Assembly: GCF_036365825.1 (NCBI RefSeq)
Contig: NZ_CP142675.1
Coordinates: 2,302,501-2,366,500 of the forward strand
Direction: 5' to 3'
Source of the DNA: Qipengyuania sp. HL-TH1
Lineage (GTDB): Bacteria > Pseudomonadota > Alphaproteobacteria > Sphingomonadales > Sphingomonadaceae
DNA: 64,000 bases
Shown here: piece after piece, positions 29,349 to 39,487 of the stretch
How positions within the stretch are numbered: the stretch's first letter is position 1
How the letters are laid out: every line of letters begins with the position of its first letter
Notes under the pieces: model-generated
What the model was told of the DNA's origin: nothing
Databases searched by the model: none
The model's input: the letters and a program-made list of their open reading frames with translations, nothing else
Made by a program: the position numbers and the translations under genes

Positions 29349-29388
29349 CGATGACCGCCTCGTCGGTAGGCTTACGAGGCGGTCATCG
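29349..29388. repeat. perfect 15-bp inverted repeat in a gene-free gap
   Basis: CGATGACCGCCTCGT and its exact reverse complement flank a 10-base loop. No T run follows on either side, so a classic terminator is uncertain. It lies in the 440-base gap (29068-29507) between the convergent efflux and TonB receptor genes, which holds no other feature I recognise. Confidence 0.7.
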
Positions 29389-29507
29389 AGCATTACGCCG
29401 CTCTGGAAAAGCTATAAAGTCATGGGTCGAAATACGAACTAGCTGGCACTGTCCGTTCGGGTCGTTGGGAGGACCACCGATCTCCCCGCCAACACGATCT
29501 GGACCTG

Positions 29508-32444
29508 TTAGAAACTGAACCCCAAAGCAACACCATATCTACGAGGATCCAAAGTGTAGATATTGGTAAAATTCCCCGAGGATGCGTCGGTCAAGTACAA
29601 TCCTGTCACCGAGCTGCTGTCGAAAATGTTCTGAACAAATCCGCGCACGAACCAACGCTCATCCGCACTGTTCAACTGCACGATCGCGTTGGCTTGCACG
29701 AATGGCTCGATCCGGTTGACCCTGCCGTTAAAGATATTGCCGTATTGCTCACCAGTCAGCGCTACGTCCACGCGAGGAACCAGAGTCATGCCATTGTCGA
29801 AAGTGGCGGTGTACTGCACACCCATCGAAACCTTCATTTCGGGGGCCTGCGGCAACTTGTTCCCTTTTATGTTGACCTCTACGCCAGGGCTTAATACCGC
29901 AAGGCCGCTGCCCGCCGGAACGGCTCCGGCCAAGACATCGCAAATGCTGAATGCGCCGCTTGACGCAAGATTGCCGTCATTAGGAAATTCTTCGGGACCA
30001 CGAAGACCCAGAGCTGCGTTCACTCCGGCCACGAATGCGTCGGCCGCGCCGGGGGCTGGCCCGGTTACGGCACAATTAGCACCGTTGCTAATATCCTTGA
30101 TGATGACGGCATCAGGATCGCCGCCACCCGGGTCGCGCGGATTGGAGAAGAACTGGTCGCCGGCAACTTCCGCGTTGAGATAACTGAACGTCAAGTTGAC
30201 AAGCCAATCGGGATCGGGCCGGATAACGGACTCTAGTTCCACACCCCAGATATCGGCATCGATAGTATCATTAACTGAGGTACGGGCGACGATGCGGCTA
30301 AGCTGCAACCCGCTATACTTATAGTAGAATGCAGTAGCGTTTAATTGCAGTGCGCCATTCGCAAAGGTATTTTTCGATCCGATTTCAAATGCGTCGATGG
30401 TTTCTGATCCGAAGCTTTCAGCCACATCGAAAACGGGCGAAAGGGGCGGGTTGATACCCCCGGATTTATAGCCCCTGGCATAAGATGCGTAAATCGAATT
30501 GTCAGGCGTAACTTCGTAGTCGAGCACCGCACGCCCGGTTATTTCATCGAAACCTACTTCTCTAAATTGCGTTAGCTGCTCACCTGGCGTACCAGGATCG
30601 GCATCAAAAAGACCAGAGGGACCGGTTAAGGGAGTGATCGGGCTGTCGAACGGCTCCCCGTCATTCGCGTAAGGATTGAGGAAGCTAATCAAGGTCGTGC
30701 GCGCAGTCACGTCTTTCTTGTCGTCGTTATACCGCAAACCTCCGGTGAAGGTCAGACGCTCGGTCAGGTCGACGTAGATCTCCCCGAACACACCGAAGCT
30801 CTCAAGATTAGCCTCGAGAGAATTGTTGCGGTACATGGATGTTGCGAAGTAGGATGGCGGTGCACCGCCTGCCAAAGTACCAAACGATCCCAGAATGGCA
30901 CTGGCGTAGTCAAGCGCGAATGAGTTTACATAGTAACTGTTGTCGGTAGTCTTGGACTTTGCATAGATCCCTCCGAGCAGGAAATTGAATGCTCCGTCGA
31001 AATCACTGGAAAGGAGGATTTCGCCGCTCCAGGATTCGCGTTGCTCTGAAGACCTGTCGAAGGATAGCGGCGTTTCGCCGCACAATACATTACCTTCGAA
31101 CGCGCCCCTGTTCCCATCATCGTTATCGGAGGTGCACAATAAGCCCCCTGGGCCATTGGGGATGAGAGCCTCCACAATCGGGGTAAAATACGCCGACGAA
31201 CCTGGCACGAACGCCGGTGCAGGTGCGGGGAGGCCGGTAGGCAAACCGTTGGCCGCGAAGCCGGACAACACGTTCAAGGCCGTAGCAAAGCCGGTACGAT
31301 CCTGAATGCCCAGAAAGTAGTCCTGCCGGGAATCGACTTCGGTGTCCTGATAAAGACCGGTTGCAGTCAGTGTCATAGCTCCGATGCGCTGCTCGAGACG
31401 GGCCTGTAGCTGCACTTCATCGGCAAAATAGAATGGAGTATACGCCGTGTTTACCGTGCGCACATCGTCGGGCTTATCGAATCCTGCAAATGCATCGGGG
31501 CCGTACAGGCTTCCCAATCCCAGTACTGAGGGAATTCCCTGAATAGCGAAGAACTCTTGCGAACTGAGCGTTGCGCCGACTGTGGAATTGGCATTGGTGA
31601 TGTCAAAGTCGCGGCGATTGTTCAGACAACCCAGCACGCCGAGCGGGTCACGCTGGCAGGCCTGCTTTTGATTACGTAAACGGGTGTCATCTTCCCTGAA
31701 ATAATATGCCATGAAGTCGAGAGTGGTATCGGCACCGGGTTCAAAACGAAGAGAACCACGAACAGCGTACATGTCTCGGTCGTCGACATCCGAATTGTCG
31801 AAAAGGTTTGTGGTGTAACCGTCGCGATTCAGAAAGAATCCGGCTACCCGAACGCCGATAGAATCGCCGATCGGGACATTGACCATCCCTTCGGCCTTGA
31901 TGCTGTTGTAATTCCCATACTCGAACTCTCCGGCCGCGCCGAAAGAACCGAGGTCAGGCTTGGCTGTCACAAGGTTGACAACACCCGAGGTAGCGTTGCG
32001 GCCGAAGAGGGTGCCCTGCGGCCCCCGTAGGACCTCAATTCGCTCAAGGTCAAAATATTCTGTTTCGAACAGCCGGGTACCAAAAAGAGGGGAACCATTG
32101 ATATGGATAGCCGTCGCTGCGTCACACGTCACACCAACACAAAGATCGCCGATACCACGGATGGTGAAGGACGACCCGGTGAAGTTGCCCTTCGAAAATG
32201 AGACGTTCGGGAGCGTCAATTGAAGGTCAGCAGCGTTCTCGATCTGCTGGCTTTCGAGAGCCGTAGCATCGAAGGCACTGACCGCGATCGGCACCTCTTG
32301 CAGACTTTGAGATTGGCGTTGGGCCGTCACGATGATTACGGATCCTTGGGGTTCCGCCTCATCAGTTGTGGAATCCTGCGCTAAAGCCATCTGCGGCCAA
32401 GCCAAGATGGCCGAAGTGGCGAGCACCATCGCTCTCAGTGTCAT
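29508..32444 (-). CDS. TonB-dependent receptor at the left end of the catabolic island
   Basis: A 978-residue outer-membrane receptor: signal peptide ending MALAQ, the sphingomonad-type plug start VIIVTAQRQSQSLQEVPIAVSAF, plug motifs RIEVLRGPQGTLFGRNATSGVVNLVTAKP, and a barrel ending ALGFSF. It belongs to the large group used for carbon-substrate uptake rather than ferric siderophores, and no Fur-like site is seen upstream. Same strand as the catabolic operon but separated by about 420 bases and a terminator, so separately promoted. Likely imports the island's substrate. Confidence 0.9.
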   Translation of the reverse strand: MTLRAMVLATSAILAWPQMALAQDSTTDEAEPQGSVIIVTAQRQSQSLQEVPIAVSAFDATALESQQIENAADLQLTLPNVSFSKGNFTGSSFTIRGIGDLCVGVTCDAATAIHINGSPLFGTRLFETEYFDLERIEVLRGPQGTLFGRNATSGVVNLVTAKPDLGSFGAAGEFEYGNYNSIKAEGMVNVPIGDSIGVRVAGFFLNRDGYTTNLFDNSDVDDRDMYAVRGSLRFEPGADTTLDFMAYYFREDDTRLRNQKQACQRDPLGVLGCLNNRRDFDITNANSTVGATLSSQEFFAIQGIPSVLGLGSLYGPDAFAGFDKPDDVRTVNTAYTPFYFADEVQLQARLEQRIGAMTLTATGLYQDTEVDSRQDYFLGIQDRTGFATALNVLSGFAANGLPTGLPAPAPAFVPGSSAYFTPIVEALIPNGPGGLLCTSDNDDGNRGAFEGNVLCGETPLSFDRSSEQRESWSGEILLSSDFDGAFNFLLGGIYAKSKTTDNSYYVNSFALDYASAILGSFGTLAGGAPPSYFATSMYRNNSLEANLESFGVFGEIYVDLTERLTFTGGLRYNDDKKDVTARTTLISFLNPYANDGEPFDSPITPLTGPSGLFDADPGTPGEQLTQFREVGFDEITGRAVLDYEVTPDNSIYASYARGYKSGGINPPLSPVFDVAESFGSETIDAFEIGSKNTFANGALQLNATAFYYKYSGLQLSRIVARTSVNDTIDADIWGVELESVIRPDPDWLVNLTFSYLNAEVAGDQFFSNPRDPGGGDPDAVIIKDISNGANCAVTGPAPGAADAFVAGVNAALGLRGPEEFPNDGNLASSGAFSICDVLAGAVPAGSGLAVLSPGVEVNIKGNKLPQAPEMKVSMGVQYTATFDNGMTLVPRVDVALTGEQYGNIFNGRVNRIEPFVQANAIVQLNSADERWFVRGFVQNIFDSSSVTGLYLTDASSGNFTNIYTLDPRRYGVALGFSF

Positions 32445-32501
32445 ATAGCATCCCTTCCCATCTCTTCAGTGCGACGATAATTGGCTCCGCCGCTTACTGC
32501 A

Positions 32502-32530
32502 AAATGGGGCGACCTCGAGGGTCGCCCCTT
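32502..32530 (-). terminator. hairpin, probable terminator of the catabolic operon
   Basis: A 9-bp stem (GGGGCGACC / GGTCGCCCC) with a 5-base loop; on the minus strand it is followed by ATTTTGC. It lies in the 419-base gap (32445-32863) between the hydrolase stop and the TonB receptor start. The rest of the gap holds no gene I can support. Confidence 0.55.
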
Positions 32531-32863
32531 AGTCTGTGGAGAGGAGAGGGAGAGAATTAGCCCAATCCCCGTCCATGGGCATATACATCCGCGTGATATT
32601 AGTAAAGCGCCTTATCTTTTGACCCCATGGGCCACGATCCAGATCGCACGCGGAGTGAACGTTTGCTAAAGATCAGCAATGGTTGGCGTGCTAAGCGAGT
32701 TGCTCCCGATAAAGCTTTTGCCCCAGCTGGCATCGAGACCAACGAAGCGTTCGCCGTGCCGACGGCGACAATAGTTCGGATATAGTACAAGATGAATATG
32801 GACGCCCTTTGCCCCCATCTCGCTGGCCTCTGACCAGGAACCAGCCTCTTAGTATGGGGGATC

Positions 32864-33835
32864 TCAGAGGCTCCAAAAGGCCAGTACCGCCCGTAGCGCA
32901 GCGACGAACGCGAGCGGCTGATCCAGCATGAGATGATGGCGTGCATCGGGCACTGCAACAATTGGTATCTTTCCCCCTCCCAGTTCCCGGATATAGCGGG
33001 CGGAATCGCGATCAAAGAGCTGACTTTTCTCGCCGTACACAATCGCTTTGCGCCCGGGCGCATCGACCAGCCTCTGGCCTACTGTCAGCCATTCGTCGGG
33101 CTTGTTGCTGCGCCGGAACACTTCGGGAGAAAACTTCCATGTCCACTCCTCGCCATCGCGGCGGAGAGAGTGATAGGCCATGTAATCCATCAGGAACGGC
33201 TCACCAACTGCCTGCGGCGGCGACAGGATATACCTCTCGCGCGCCGCTTCGTAGGTGGGGTAGCGTCGCACCGGTTTGTCAGGATTACCCGACCCGGGGC
33301 TCGATCTGCCCATGGTCCAGTATTTCTCCAGCTTTTCGGGCCGCATCACCATGAGATCGCAGACAATAACGCCGGCGAAGGCATCCGGCGATTGGGAAAC
33401 GGCGGTCAGCGCTGCACCCGAGCCGAAACTATGGGCGATGATCGTCGGTCTGCTTCCATCTGCAAACAAATCGAGCGCTTCGCTGATCTCGACAAATTCC
33501 TTTCCCCGCGCAGCTATATCGGCCACGCCGCGCATCTCGCTATCGCCCATACCGGCCAGATCGAACGCCACCACGTCGTAGTCTTCGGCAAGGTACGGTG
33601 CGATGAAGGCAAAGCAGCGGGCATGGGCGAGAAAACCGTGAGTCATGAGCAATTTGGGCCGGTCACGCCTGCCCCAGCGAAGATAATGCACCCGCGCGCC
33701 ACCAACCTCTACGAAGCCTTCCTCACGGGGCACGCTCAGCGCCCAGGCGAACCATTCGGGTATATCCGCCCCGTCGCCGGCCCATACGGGATCAATATCT
33801 GTTGACCCGTCGTGGATTGGTTTCATTTCATTCAT
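32864..33835 (-). CDS. alpha/beta hydrolase downstream of the Baeyer-Villiger gene
   Basis: A 323-residue alpha/beta hydrolase: THGFLAHAR oxyanion loop, DLAGMGDSE, the nucleophile motif AHSFGSGAAL (Ser), and ARHHLMLDQP supplying the late histidine. Its ATG overlaps the stop of the monooxygenase gene (ATGA), so the two are translated together. This pairing suggests the hydrolase opens the ester or lactone made by that enzyme. Last gene of the leftward catabolic operon. Confidence 0.85.
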   Translation of the reverse strand: MNEMKPIHDGSTDIDPVWAGDGADIPEWFAWALSVPREEGFVEVGGARVHYLRWGRRDRPKLLMTHGFLAHARCFAFIAPYLAEDYDVVAFDLAGMGDSEMRGVADIAARGKEFVEISEALDLFADGSRPTIIAHSFGSGAALTAVSQSPDAFAGVIVCDLMVMRPEKLEKYWTMGRSSPGSGNPDKPVRRYPTYEAARERYILSPPQAVGEPFLMDYMAYHSLRRDGEEWTWKFSPEVFRRSNKPDEWLTVGQRLVDAPGRKAIVYGEKSQLFDRDSARYIRELGGGKIPIVAVPDARHHLMLDQPLAFVAALRAVLAFWSL

Positions 33836-35469
33836 TTCGGCGCAGTCTCCATACCGGATAGTGTATTCCTGATAAAACCACGATAATCGTGCCGTGCGAC
33901 ATCGTGGCATAGATCGGCGTAACCAGATACGCTGGGGAAATTGATCAGTTGTCGGGGTTTGCCGGGAATATTGGCGCCCATGTACCACGATTCAGCCTTG
34001 GGGAAGAGCGTCATCGACCCTACTTGGGCGACCATATCGGTCCAGCTTCGCTGGGCCAGCGCATCGGCTTCGAAAAGGCCGATCCTGTTATCGCGCAGCC
34101 AGATCAGGAAATCGCAGATCCAGTCACCCTGGATTTCGGCGCTTGTCGGACCGTTGGAAAAGCCTGAAGGGCTGAGCGGTCCGTAGGCGAACAGCATGTT
34201 CGGAAATTGGGCGACAGCCATGCCCAGATAGGCTTTGATCTCACTCTTCCATGCTTCTGCCAGCGCCAGCCTTCCGCGGCCGGTGATGTTCATGTCGATG
34301 AGCCCGCCACGACCGGCATCGAAGCCGGTCGCGAAGACAATGAGATCGCACGGGATCATGCCAGTGGCTGTTTCTATCCCGGCCTCGGTGACGCGAGTGA
34401 TCGCGGTGTCGTTCAGATCGACCAGCGTCACATTGTCTTGTGCGAAGATCTCGTAATAATTCTGTTCGAGCGATGGTCGCTTGGTCCCGAAGGGATGTGG
34501 CGGCTCATCGGGAGCGAGCTTCTCGGCAATGGTCGGGTCGCAGATCCGCTCGCGCACCTTGTCACGCCAGAACTCGTAGGCGTGGCGATTGGCGTCCTCG
34601 TTCGTCAGTATGTCAGCGAAATTATGATACCAGAAGCGCAACCCTCCTCGCTGCCACAAATCCTCGAAATGCGTAGTCCGCTCTTCCTCGGTCACAGCCA
34701 GGGCCGAAATGTCCAGCGATTGGCATTCGAAACCGCCACTTGTCGTAAGCCTTTTCTGGAAGACAGCGGGATATTCGGATTTTTCGCGAAGCTGACGATC
34801 TGCGTCCAGTTTTTCCTGCCGCATGGGAAGGGCGAGAATCGGGGTTCGCTGAAAAAGCGTCAGCTGCTCCGCGCAGCTTGCCGCCTCCTGCGCCACCTGT
34901 ACGCCGCTGGCACCCGTGCCGATCAGGGCGATCCGGCGGCCGGAAAGGTCGATGCCTTCCTGCGGCCAGCGGGCGGTATGGCACCATTCGCCTTCGAAAT
35001 CGCTAAGGCCCGGGATATCGGGAATGTAGGGTTTCGAGGCGAACCCCAGGGCCGGCAAGAGGAAACGCGCGCTTACTTTTCCGCCATCGTCGAGCTTCAA
35101 TCGCCAGCAGGCGGTGTCTTCATCGAACGGCGCGCTTTCGACCCGTGTTTTCATTCGCATTGCCGGCCAGAGGTCGAGCGTATCGCAGACGTGGAGGAAA
35201 TAGGCGCGCAGTTCTTCCCAGCCTGGAAATCGTTCGCTCCACGTCCAGCTTTTCCATACTTCCGCAATGGAAAATTCGTAAAGTGGAACCTGGGAATCGA
35301 CCCGTGCTCCCGGATAGCGGTTCCAGTACCAGATTCCGCCCGGCTGCTCCGCTGCGTCTACCAGCAGAACATCGAACCCCGCCTGACGCAGCTTGTATAG
35401 CAGGTATATTCCGCTGAACCCGGCCCCGACGATTACGACATCATAGTCAGGAAGGGGCGAATGGCTCAC
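33832..35469 (-). CDS. Baeyer-Villiger-type flavin monooxygenase of the island
   Basis: A 545-residue FAD/NADPH monooxygenase: FAD motif GAGFSG at 15-20, GGIWYWNRYPGARVD, the fingerprint FEGEWCHTARWP near residues 155-166, and the NADPH motif GTGASG soon after. It would convert a ketone to an ester or lactone. The GTG start at 35469 is chosen because it overlaps the ligase stop (GTGA) and places the Rossmann fold at the N-terminus; the frame is open further upstream but only antisense of other coding. Different subgroup from the 600-residue enzyme at 21-23 kb. Confidence 0.88.
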   Translation of the reverse strand: MSHSPLPDYDVVIVGAGFSGIYLLYKLRQAGFDVLLVDAAEQPGGIWYWNRYPGARVDSQVPLYEFSIAEVWKSWTWSERFPGWEELRAYFLHVCDTLDLWPAMRMKTRVESAPFDEDTACWRLKLDDGGKVSARFLLPALGFASKPYIPDIPGLSDFEGEWCHTARWPQEGIDLSGRRIALIGTGASGVQVAQEAASCAEQLTLFQRTPILALPMRQEKLDADRQLREKSEYPAVFQKRLTTSGGFECQSLDISALAVTEEERTTHFEDLWQRGGLRFWYHNFADILTNEDANRHAYEFWRDKVRERICDPTIAEKLAPDEPPHPFGTKRPSLEQNYYEIFAQDNVTLVDLNDTAITRVTEAGIETATGMIPCDLIVFATGFDAGRGGLIDMNITGRGRLALAEAWKSEIKAYLGMAVAQFPNMLFAYGPLSPSGFSNGPTSAEIQGDWICDFLIWLRDNRIGLFEADALAQRSWTDMVAQVGSMTLFPKAESWYMGANIPGKPRQLINFPSVSGYADLCHDVARHDYRGFIRNTLSGMETAPK

Positions 35470-37076
35470 GAGGCCCCGGCACCCGCTTTCGCGATGTCTT
35501 TGGCCGTAGTATAATCCGCCTTGCCGTTTGACGCGCGCAAGGCGGTTTGCGTTGGGCAAATCGCCTTGGGCGTTTTGTAACCTGCCAGTTGCTGGCGCAC
35601 GTGATCCTTGATCGCTTGCGCGTCGAAGTCCGCATCCTGGGTCAAATGCACCACAGCGGTCACCGCTTCGCCCCATTTTTCGTCAGGCACCCCGACGACA
35701 AGCGCGTCGGCAATGGCGGGATGGGTTTTGAGCACTTCCTCCACCTCCTCGGGGTAAACCTTTTCACCTGCGGTGTTGATGCAGACGCTGCCGCGGCCCA
35801 GCAAGGTCAGGCTTCCATCGGATTCCACCCGGCACCAGTCGCCCGGGATGGAGTAACGCACGCCATCGATCGTCCTGAAAGTCTTGGCCGACTTTTCCGG
35901 GTCCTTGTAGTATCCTGTGGGGATTGCGCCCTTGCGGGCAATAAAGCCGGGCACGCCGCTCCCCGCCTCGACCTTCCGGTCGTTCTCGTCGAATACGTCG
36001 CAAAATTCCCCGATCCCGAATTTCGCGGTGTTGGTGCCGCCCTGTGCGGTCGTCACCGACAAGCCGTAGCCCAGCCCTTCCGAAGCGCCAAAACTGTCCA
36101 TGAGGATGACCTGGGGGATATGTTTGCACAGGCCCGCCTTTACCTGTTTACTCCACATGACGCCGGACGAGATGATCGAAATCAGGCTGCTCGTGTCCCA
36201 GCGCTTCGGGTGGGCGTCCAGCGCCTGCAGCATGGGTTTGGCAAAAGCGTCACCGACAATGGCGATGCTCTGCACCTTGTGCTGGTCCACTGCATCCCAC
36301 AATTCTTCGGCGTCGAAGGATGGATCGGACAGCGTGACGATGGCCCCGCCCGACATGAGCGTGCCGATAGCAGTAATGAACCCGGTTCCATGCATCAGCG
36401 GGCACGCCGGCAAAGTGATGCGCGCAAGCTCGCCCTGCTTCACCAGGGCCACCATTTCCTCCATGGTCTGGGGAACCGGACCCAGCAGCTTTTGCGCGTC
36501 GAGCTGAGCCTTGCGCATATCATCGTGTCGCCACATCACGCCCTTGGGCATGCCGGTGGTACCGCCTGTATATATGAACAGCAGGTCATCGGGGGAACGC
36601 TCGATATCGAGAGGCGCGCCGTTACCTTCTACAAGTTTTTCGTAAGGAAGCGCGAAGGAAGCGATCTGCGAAGCATCGCCGATTTCTACAAATGTATGAA
36701 CCTTGGTCAACCGTTCCTTCAGTTCAAGAATGCAGTCGCGGAACTCGGAACTGTAAACAATTACCTCGCTATCGGAATCGTCGAAGATGTAGAAAACCTC
36801 CTCGGGACGGTAACGATAATTGATGTTCACGTGCGTGAGGCGGCCCTTGAAGCACGCGGCCATCAATTCCCCGTATTCGGGACGGTTGCGCATGTAGAAG
36901 GCTATCTTCGCCCCGTCGCCTGCACCTTGCGCGCGCAGATTGCGCGCCAAATTGTTCGAACGCTTCGACATTTCGGGCCAGCTAATGATCCGGTCGCCGT
37001 GAATCAGCGCCGGAGCATCTTCTGGGACCGCAGGCTCGATTGCATCAAGGATGTCGCCAAGGTTCCAGTCGATCAC
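35466..37076 (-). CDS. acyl-CoA ligase (FadD19-like group)
   Basis: A 536-residue AMP-forming ligase: the P-loop-like motif YTGGTTGMPKGVMW, NINYRYRPEEVFYIFDDSD as in FadD17/FadD19-type ligases of steroid degraders, GRGSVCINTAGEKVYPEEVEEVL, and the catalytic lysine in SNGKADY near the C-terminus. It would activate a carboxylate produced by oxidation as its CoA thioester in the cytoplasm. Start at 37076, operon position between the dehydrogenases and the monooxygenase. Confidence 0.92.
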   Translation of the reverse strand: MIDWNLGDILDAIEPAVPEDAPALIHGDRIISWPEMSKRSNNLARNLRAQGAGDGAKIAFYMRNRPEYGELMAACFKGRLTHVNINYRYRPEEVFYIFDDSDSEVIVYSSEFRDCILELKERLTKVHTFVEIGDASQIASFALPYEKLVEGNGAPLDIERSPDDLLFIYTGGTTGMPKGVMWRHDDMRKAQLDAQKLLGPVPQTMEEMVALVKQGELARITLPACPLMHGTGFITAIGTLMSGGAIVTLSDPSFDAEELWDAVDQHKVQSIAIVGDAFAKPMLQALDAHPKRWDTSSLISIISSGVMWSKQVKAGLCKHIPQVILMDSFGASEGLGYGLSVTTAQGGTNTAKFGIGEFCDVFDENDRKVEAGSGVPGFIARKGAIPTGYYKDPEKSAKTFRTIDGVRYSIPGDWCRVESDGSLTLLGRGSVCINTAGEKVYPEEVEEVLKTHPAIADALVVGVPDEKWGEAVTAVVHLTQDADFDAQAIKDHVRQQLAGYKTPKAICPTQTALRASNGKADYTTAKDIAKAGAGAS

Positions 37077-37139
37077 GTATTAATTCCTCTCTCCTTGGTG
37101 GCCACGATTTTGTCGGTAGCGTGCGCCTAATTCATCGTC

Positions 37140-38231
37140 TCATGCGACCTGCGTCCACCCCTGCAAGGCCGCTGCTTCGGCCCGGACCGCTTCGGGACCG
37201 CCCAGAACCTGGCGGTCGAAACCGATTCGCTTGAACCAGAAATGCAGACCTAGGAGATCGGTAAAACCCATCCCCCCATGCACCTCGGTTGAGGTTCGGG
37301 CGACAAAACGGTGGACTTCGCCCGTATGTGATTTGGCATGGCATGCCACCAGCGAAGCCTCGTCGGGCGTCGCATCGAACGCATGGGCGGCATACCAGAC
37401 CAGCGAACGGCATGGTTCATGGCGGGCAGCCATTTCCGCGCACATATGCTTGACCGCCTGGAAGCTGCCGATCACTCGTCCGAACTGTTCGCGCTGCCCG
37501 GCATAGTCGACCGCTTTTTCGATCATAGCCTGGCCCGCACCGAGGCTATCGGCGGCCAGGAGCACCCGGCCGGCGTCCCGCAGGCGCCTGACTGTGGCCC
37601 CACCATCGTCCGCGAGAGCCTCGCCCGCTACGCCAGAAAACCGCAGCTCCCCTACGCTCCGGGTGCGGTCGATCGTTTTGAGAGCAACCTTCTCCAGACC
37701 CGCAGCATCGCCAGCTACGAAGTGCATACGACCGGCGGTATCGGCTACCAGAAACGCGTCGGCTTCCAGGAAGTCGAGCGCGAACAAAGCCGTTCCGTCG
37801 AGCTTTGCGCCGTCGAAGTCCACGCCTGCCCGGTCCCGGATCTCCACCGTTTCCGCGATCGCGACGGCGATTTGCGCCTCGCCCTTCGCTATCCTCGGCA
37901 GCCAGTGCGCCTTCAACTCCTCGCTACCGCCCTGTGCCAGCGCAAGGGGTGCCAGTACATGGGCACCGATAAAAGCCACCGGCGCGACGGCATAGCCGAG
38001 CTGCTCGGCCACAACGGCGGCATCGAGCATTGTCATCCCGAGCCCGTCATGTTGCTCGGGAACCATCATTCCCCAAATGCCGATTTCGCCCAGCGCCGAA
38101 CGCACGTTGTCGCTGAAGGGAACCGAGCCCTCCGCGCATTCGCGCACATGATCGAGCGGACAAGTATCAGCAAGAGTGCGGCTGATCGCGTCGCAGAGCA
38201 TCTCCTGGTCTTGCGAAAGTCCGAAATCCAT
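37140..38231 (-). CDS. acyl-CoA dehydrogenase, short subunit (pair A)
   Basis: A 363-residue acyl-CoA dehydrogenase-fold protein with DFGLSQDQEMLCDAISRTL at the start, the middle YAVAPVAFIGAHVL region, and VDYAGQREQFGRVIGSFQAVKHMCAEMAARHEPCRSL. The usual strong FAD-site and catalytic motifs are weaker than in its partner, as in the non-catalytic subunit of heteromeric dehydrogenases. Its ATG overlaps the stop of the 416-residue partner (ATGA), suggesting an alpha2-beta2 complex. Confidence 0.85.
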   Translation of the reverse strand: MDFGLSQDQEMLCDAISRTLADTCPLDHVRECAEGSVPFSDNVRSALGEIGIWGMMVPEQHDGLGMTMLDAAVVAEQLGYAVAPVAFIGAHVLAPLALAQGGSEELKAHWLPRIAKGEAQIAVAIAETVEIRDRAGVDFDGAKLDGTALFALDFLEADAFLVADTAGRMHFVAGDAAGLEKVALKTIDRTRSVGELRFSGVAGEALADDGGATVRRLRDAGRVLLAADSLGAGQAMIEKAVDYAGQREQFGRVIGSFQAVKHMCAEMAARHEPCRSLVWYAAHAFDATPDEASLVACHAKSHTGEVHRFVARTSTEVHGGMGFTDLLGLHFWFKRIGFDRQVLGGPEAVRAEAAALQGWTQVA

Positions 38232-39481
38232 CAGGCGGCTCCCTTATTCTGCCCGCTTGCAACGGCCGTCGCCTGTTCGGCCGCGGGAGGCGTTGCGAAC
38301 TTGGGTTCGCGCGGCATTTCCAGCCCGCGTTCGGCGATGATGTTCTTCTGGATCTGGGCGGTGCCTCCACCGATGATCAGACCAAGCTGGAACATGTAGT
38401 TCCACTGCCAGGCACCGTCTTCGCGCTCGCGCTCGCTTCCGTGATAGAGTATGCCCATCTCGCCCATTGCGTCGATCGCGAGCGCGGAAATCTGATGGGC
38501 GAGCTCACAGCTCTGCAGCTTCACGACAAGTTTCGCCATGCCGCCGGCATCCCCCCTAAGGCTGTTCGACAGGATGCGCATGCCGTTGAATTTCATCGCC
38601 GCGACTTCGGCTTGCAATGCAACCAGCCGGTCACGCAGAACGGCGTTGTCCATTGCGCAACCCTGGCCGATGCGTTCTTTTTGCATCAGCCTGACCAGCG
38701 CCTGGAGCCGGTTTTCCAGTGCATCGGGGTCGCCCAGCATGCCACGTTCATGGCCCAGTGTGGCATTGGCCACGTACCACCCCTGCCCGCGCTGCCCGAC
38801 GATCTGATCCAGGGGAACCCGCACGTCGGTAAAGAACGTTTCATTGAACTCGGCATGACCGGTCATGGTCTTGAGTGGTCGGACCTCGATCCCTGGTGTG
38901 TCCATCGAGAAGATCAAGTAGGAGATGCCGCCGTGCTTGGGCGCGTCCGGTTCGGTCCGCACAAGGCAAAAGATCATGTCCGCCTGCTTGGCCGTGCTGG
39001 TCCAGATCTTCTGTCCGTTGATGACAAAGTCGCCATTTTCGACGCGGGCGCTGGTCTTGAGCGCGGCGAGGTCCGATCCCGCTCCAGGTTCCGAATATCC
39101 CTGACACCAGACTATCTCGCCATTAAGGGTCGGCTCGATCCATTGCCGTTTCTGGGCTTCGGTTCCGAGTTCCAGCAGCGTGGGAACGAGCATGGAAATG
39201 CCCTGGTTCGCAAGGCCTGCGGGGATGCCAGCGCGCGAAAATTCCTCGGCAATGATCCGCGATTTCAGGATGTCCGGCTCGGCTCCGTATCCGCCGTATT
39301 CTTTGGGAATCGTGCGCGCGGTGTAACCATGCAGGATCAACAGCTGTTGCCATTCGACGGCTTCGGGGGAAGGGCGCGCGGCACGGCCTTGGCCATCGGG
39401 TGCGCGGTGACCGTGGGTTTGCAGGAACTGGCGCACTTCCTCGCGAAACACGTCATACTGGGGTCCGTAGTCGAGATCCAT
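38231..39481 (-). CDS. acyl-CoA dehydrogenase, long subunit (pair A)
   Basis: A 416-residue acyl-CoA dehydrogenase: WCQGYSEPGAGSDLAALKTSA (substrate and FAD motif), GQKIWTSTAKQADMIFCLVRT, FFTDVRVPLDQIVGQRGQGWYVANATLGHERG, and a C-terminal GGGTAQIQKNIIAERGL. Oxidises an acyl-CoA to the 2-enoyl-CoA with electron transfer to ETF. With the adjacent 363-residue protein it matches the heteromeric enzymes used for side chains of ring compounds. Confidence 0.9.
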   Translation of the reverse strand: MDLDYGPQYDVFREEVRQFLQTHGHRAPDGQGRAARPSPEAVEWQQLLILHGYTARTIPKEYGGYGAEPDILKSRIIAEEFSRAGIPAGLANQGISMLVPTLLELGTEAQKRQWIEPTLNGEIVWCQGYSEPGAGSDLAALKTSARVENGDFVINGQKIWTSTAKQADMIFCLVRTEPDAPKHGGISYLIFSMDTPGIEVRPLKTMTGHAEFNETFFTDVRVPLDQIVGQRGQGWYVANATLGHERGMLGDPDALENRLQALVRLMQKERIGQGCAMDNAVLRDRLVALQAEVAAMKFNGMRILSNSLRGDAGGMAKLVVKLQSCELAHQISALAIDAMGEMGILYHGSEREREDGAWQWNYMFQLGLIIGGGTAQIQKNIIAERGLEMPREPKFATPPAAEQATAVASGQNKGAA

Positions 39482-39487
39482 CTTGGT

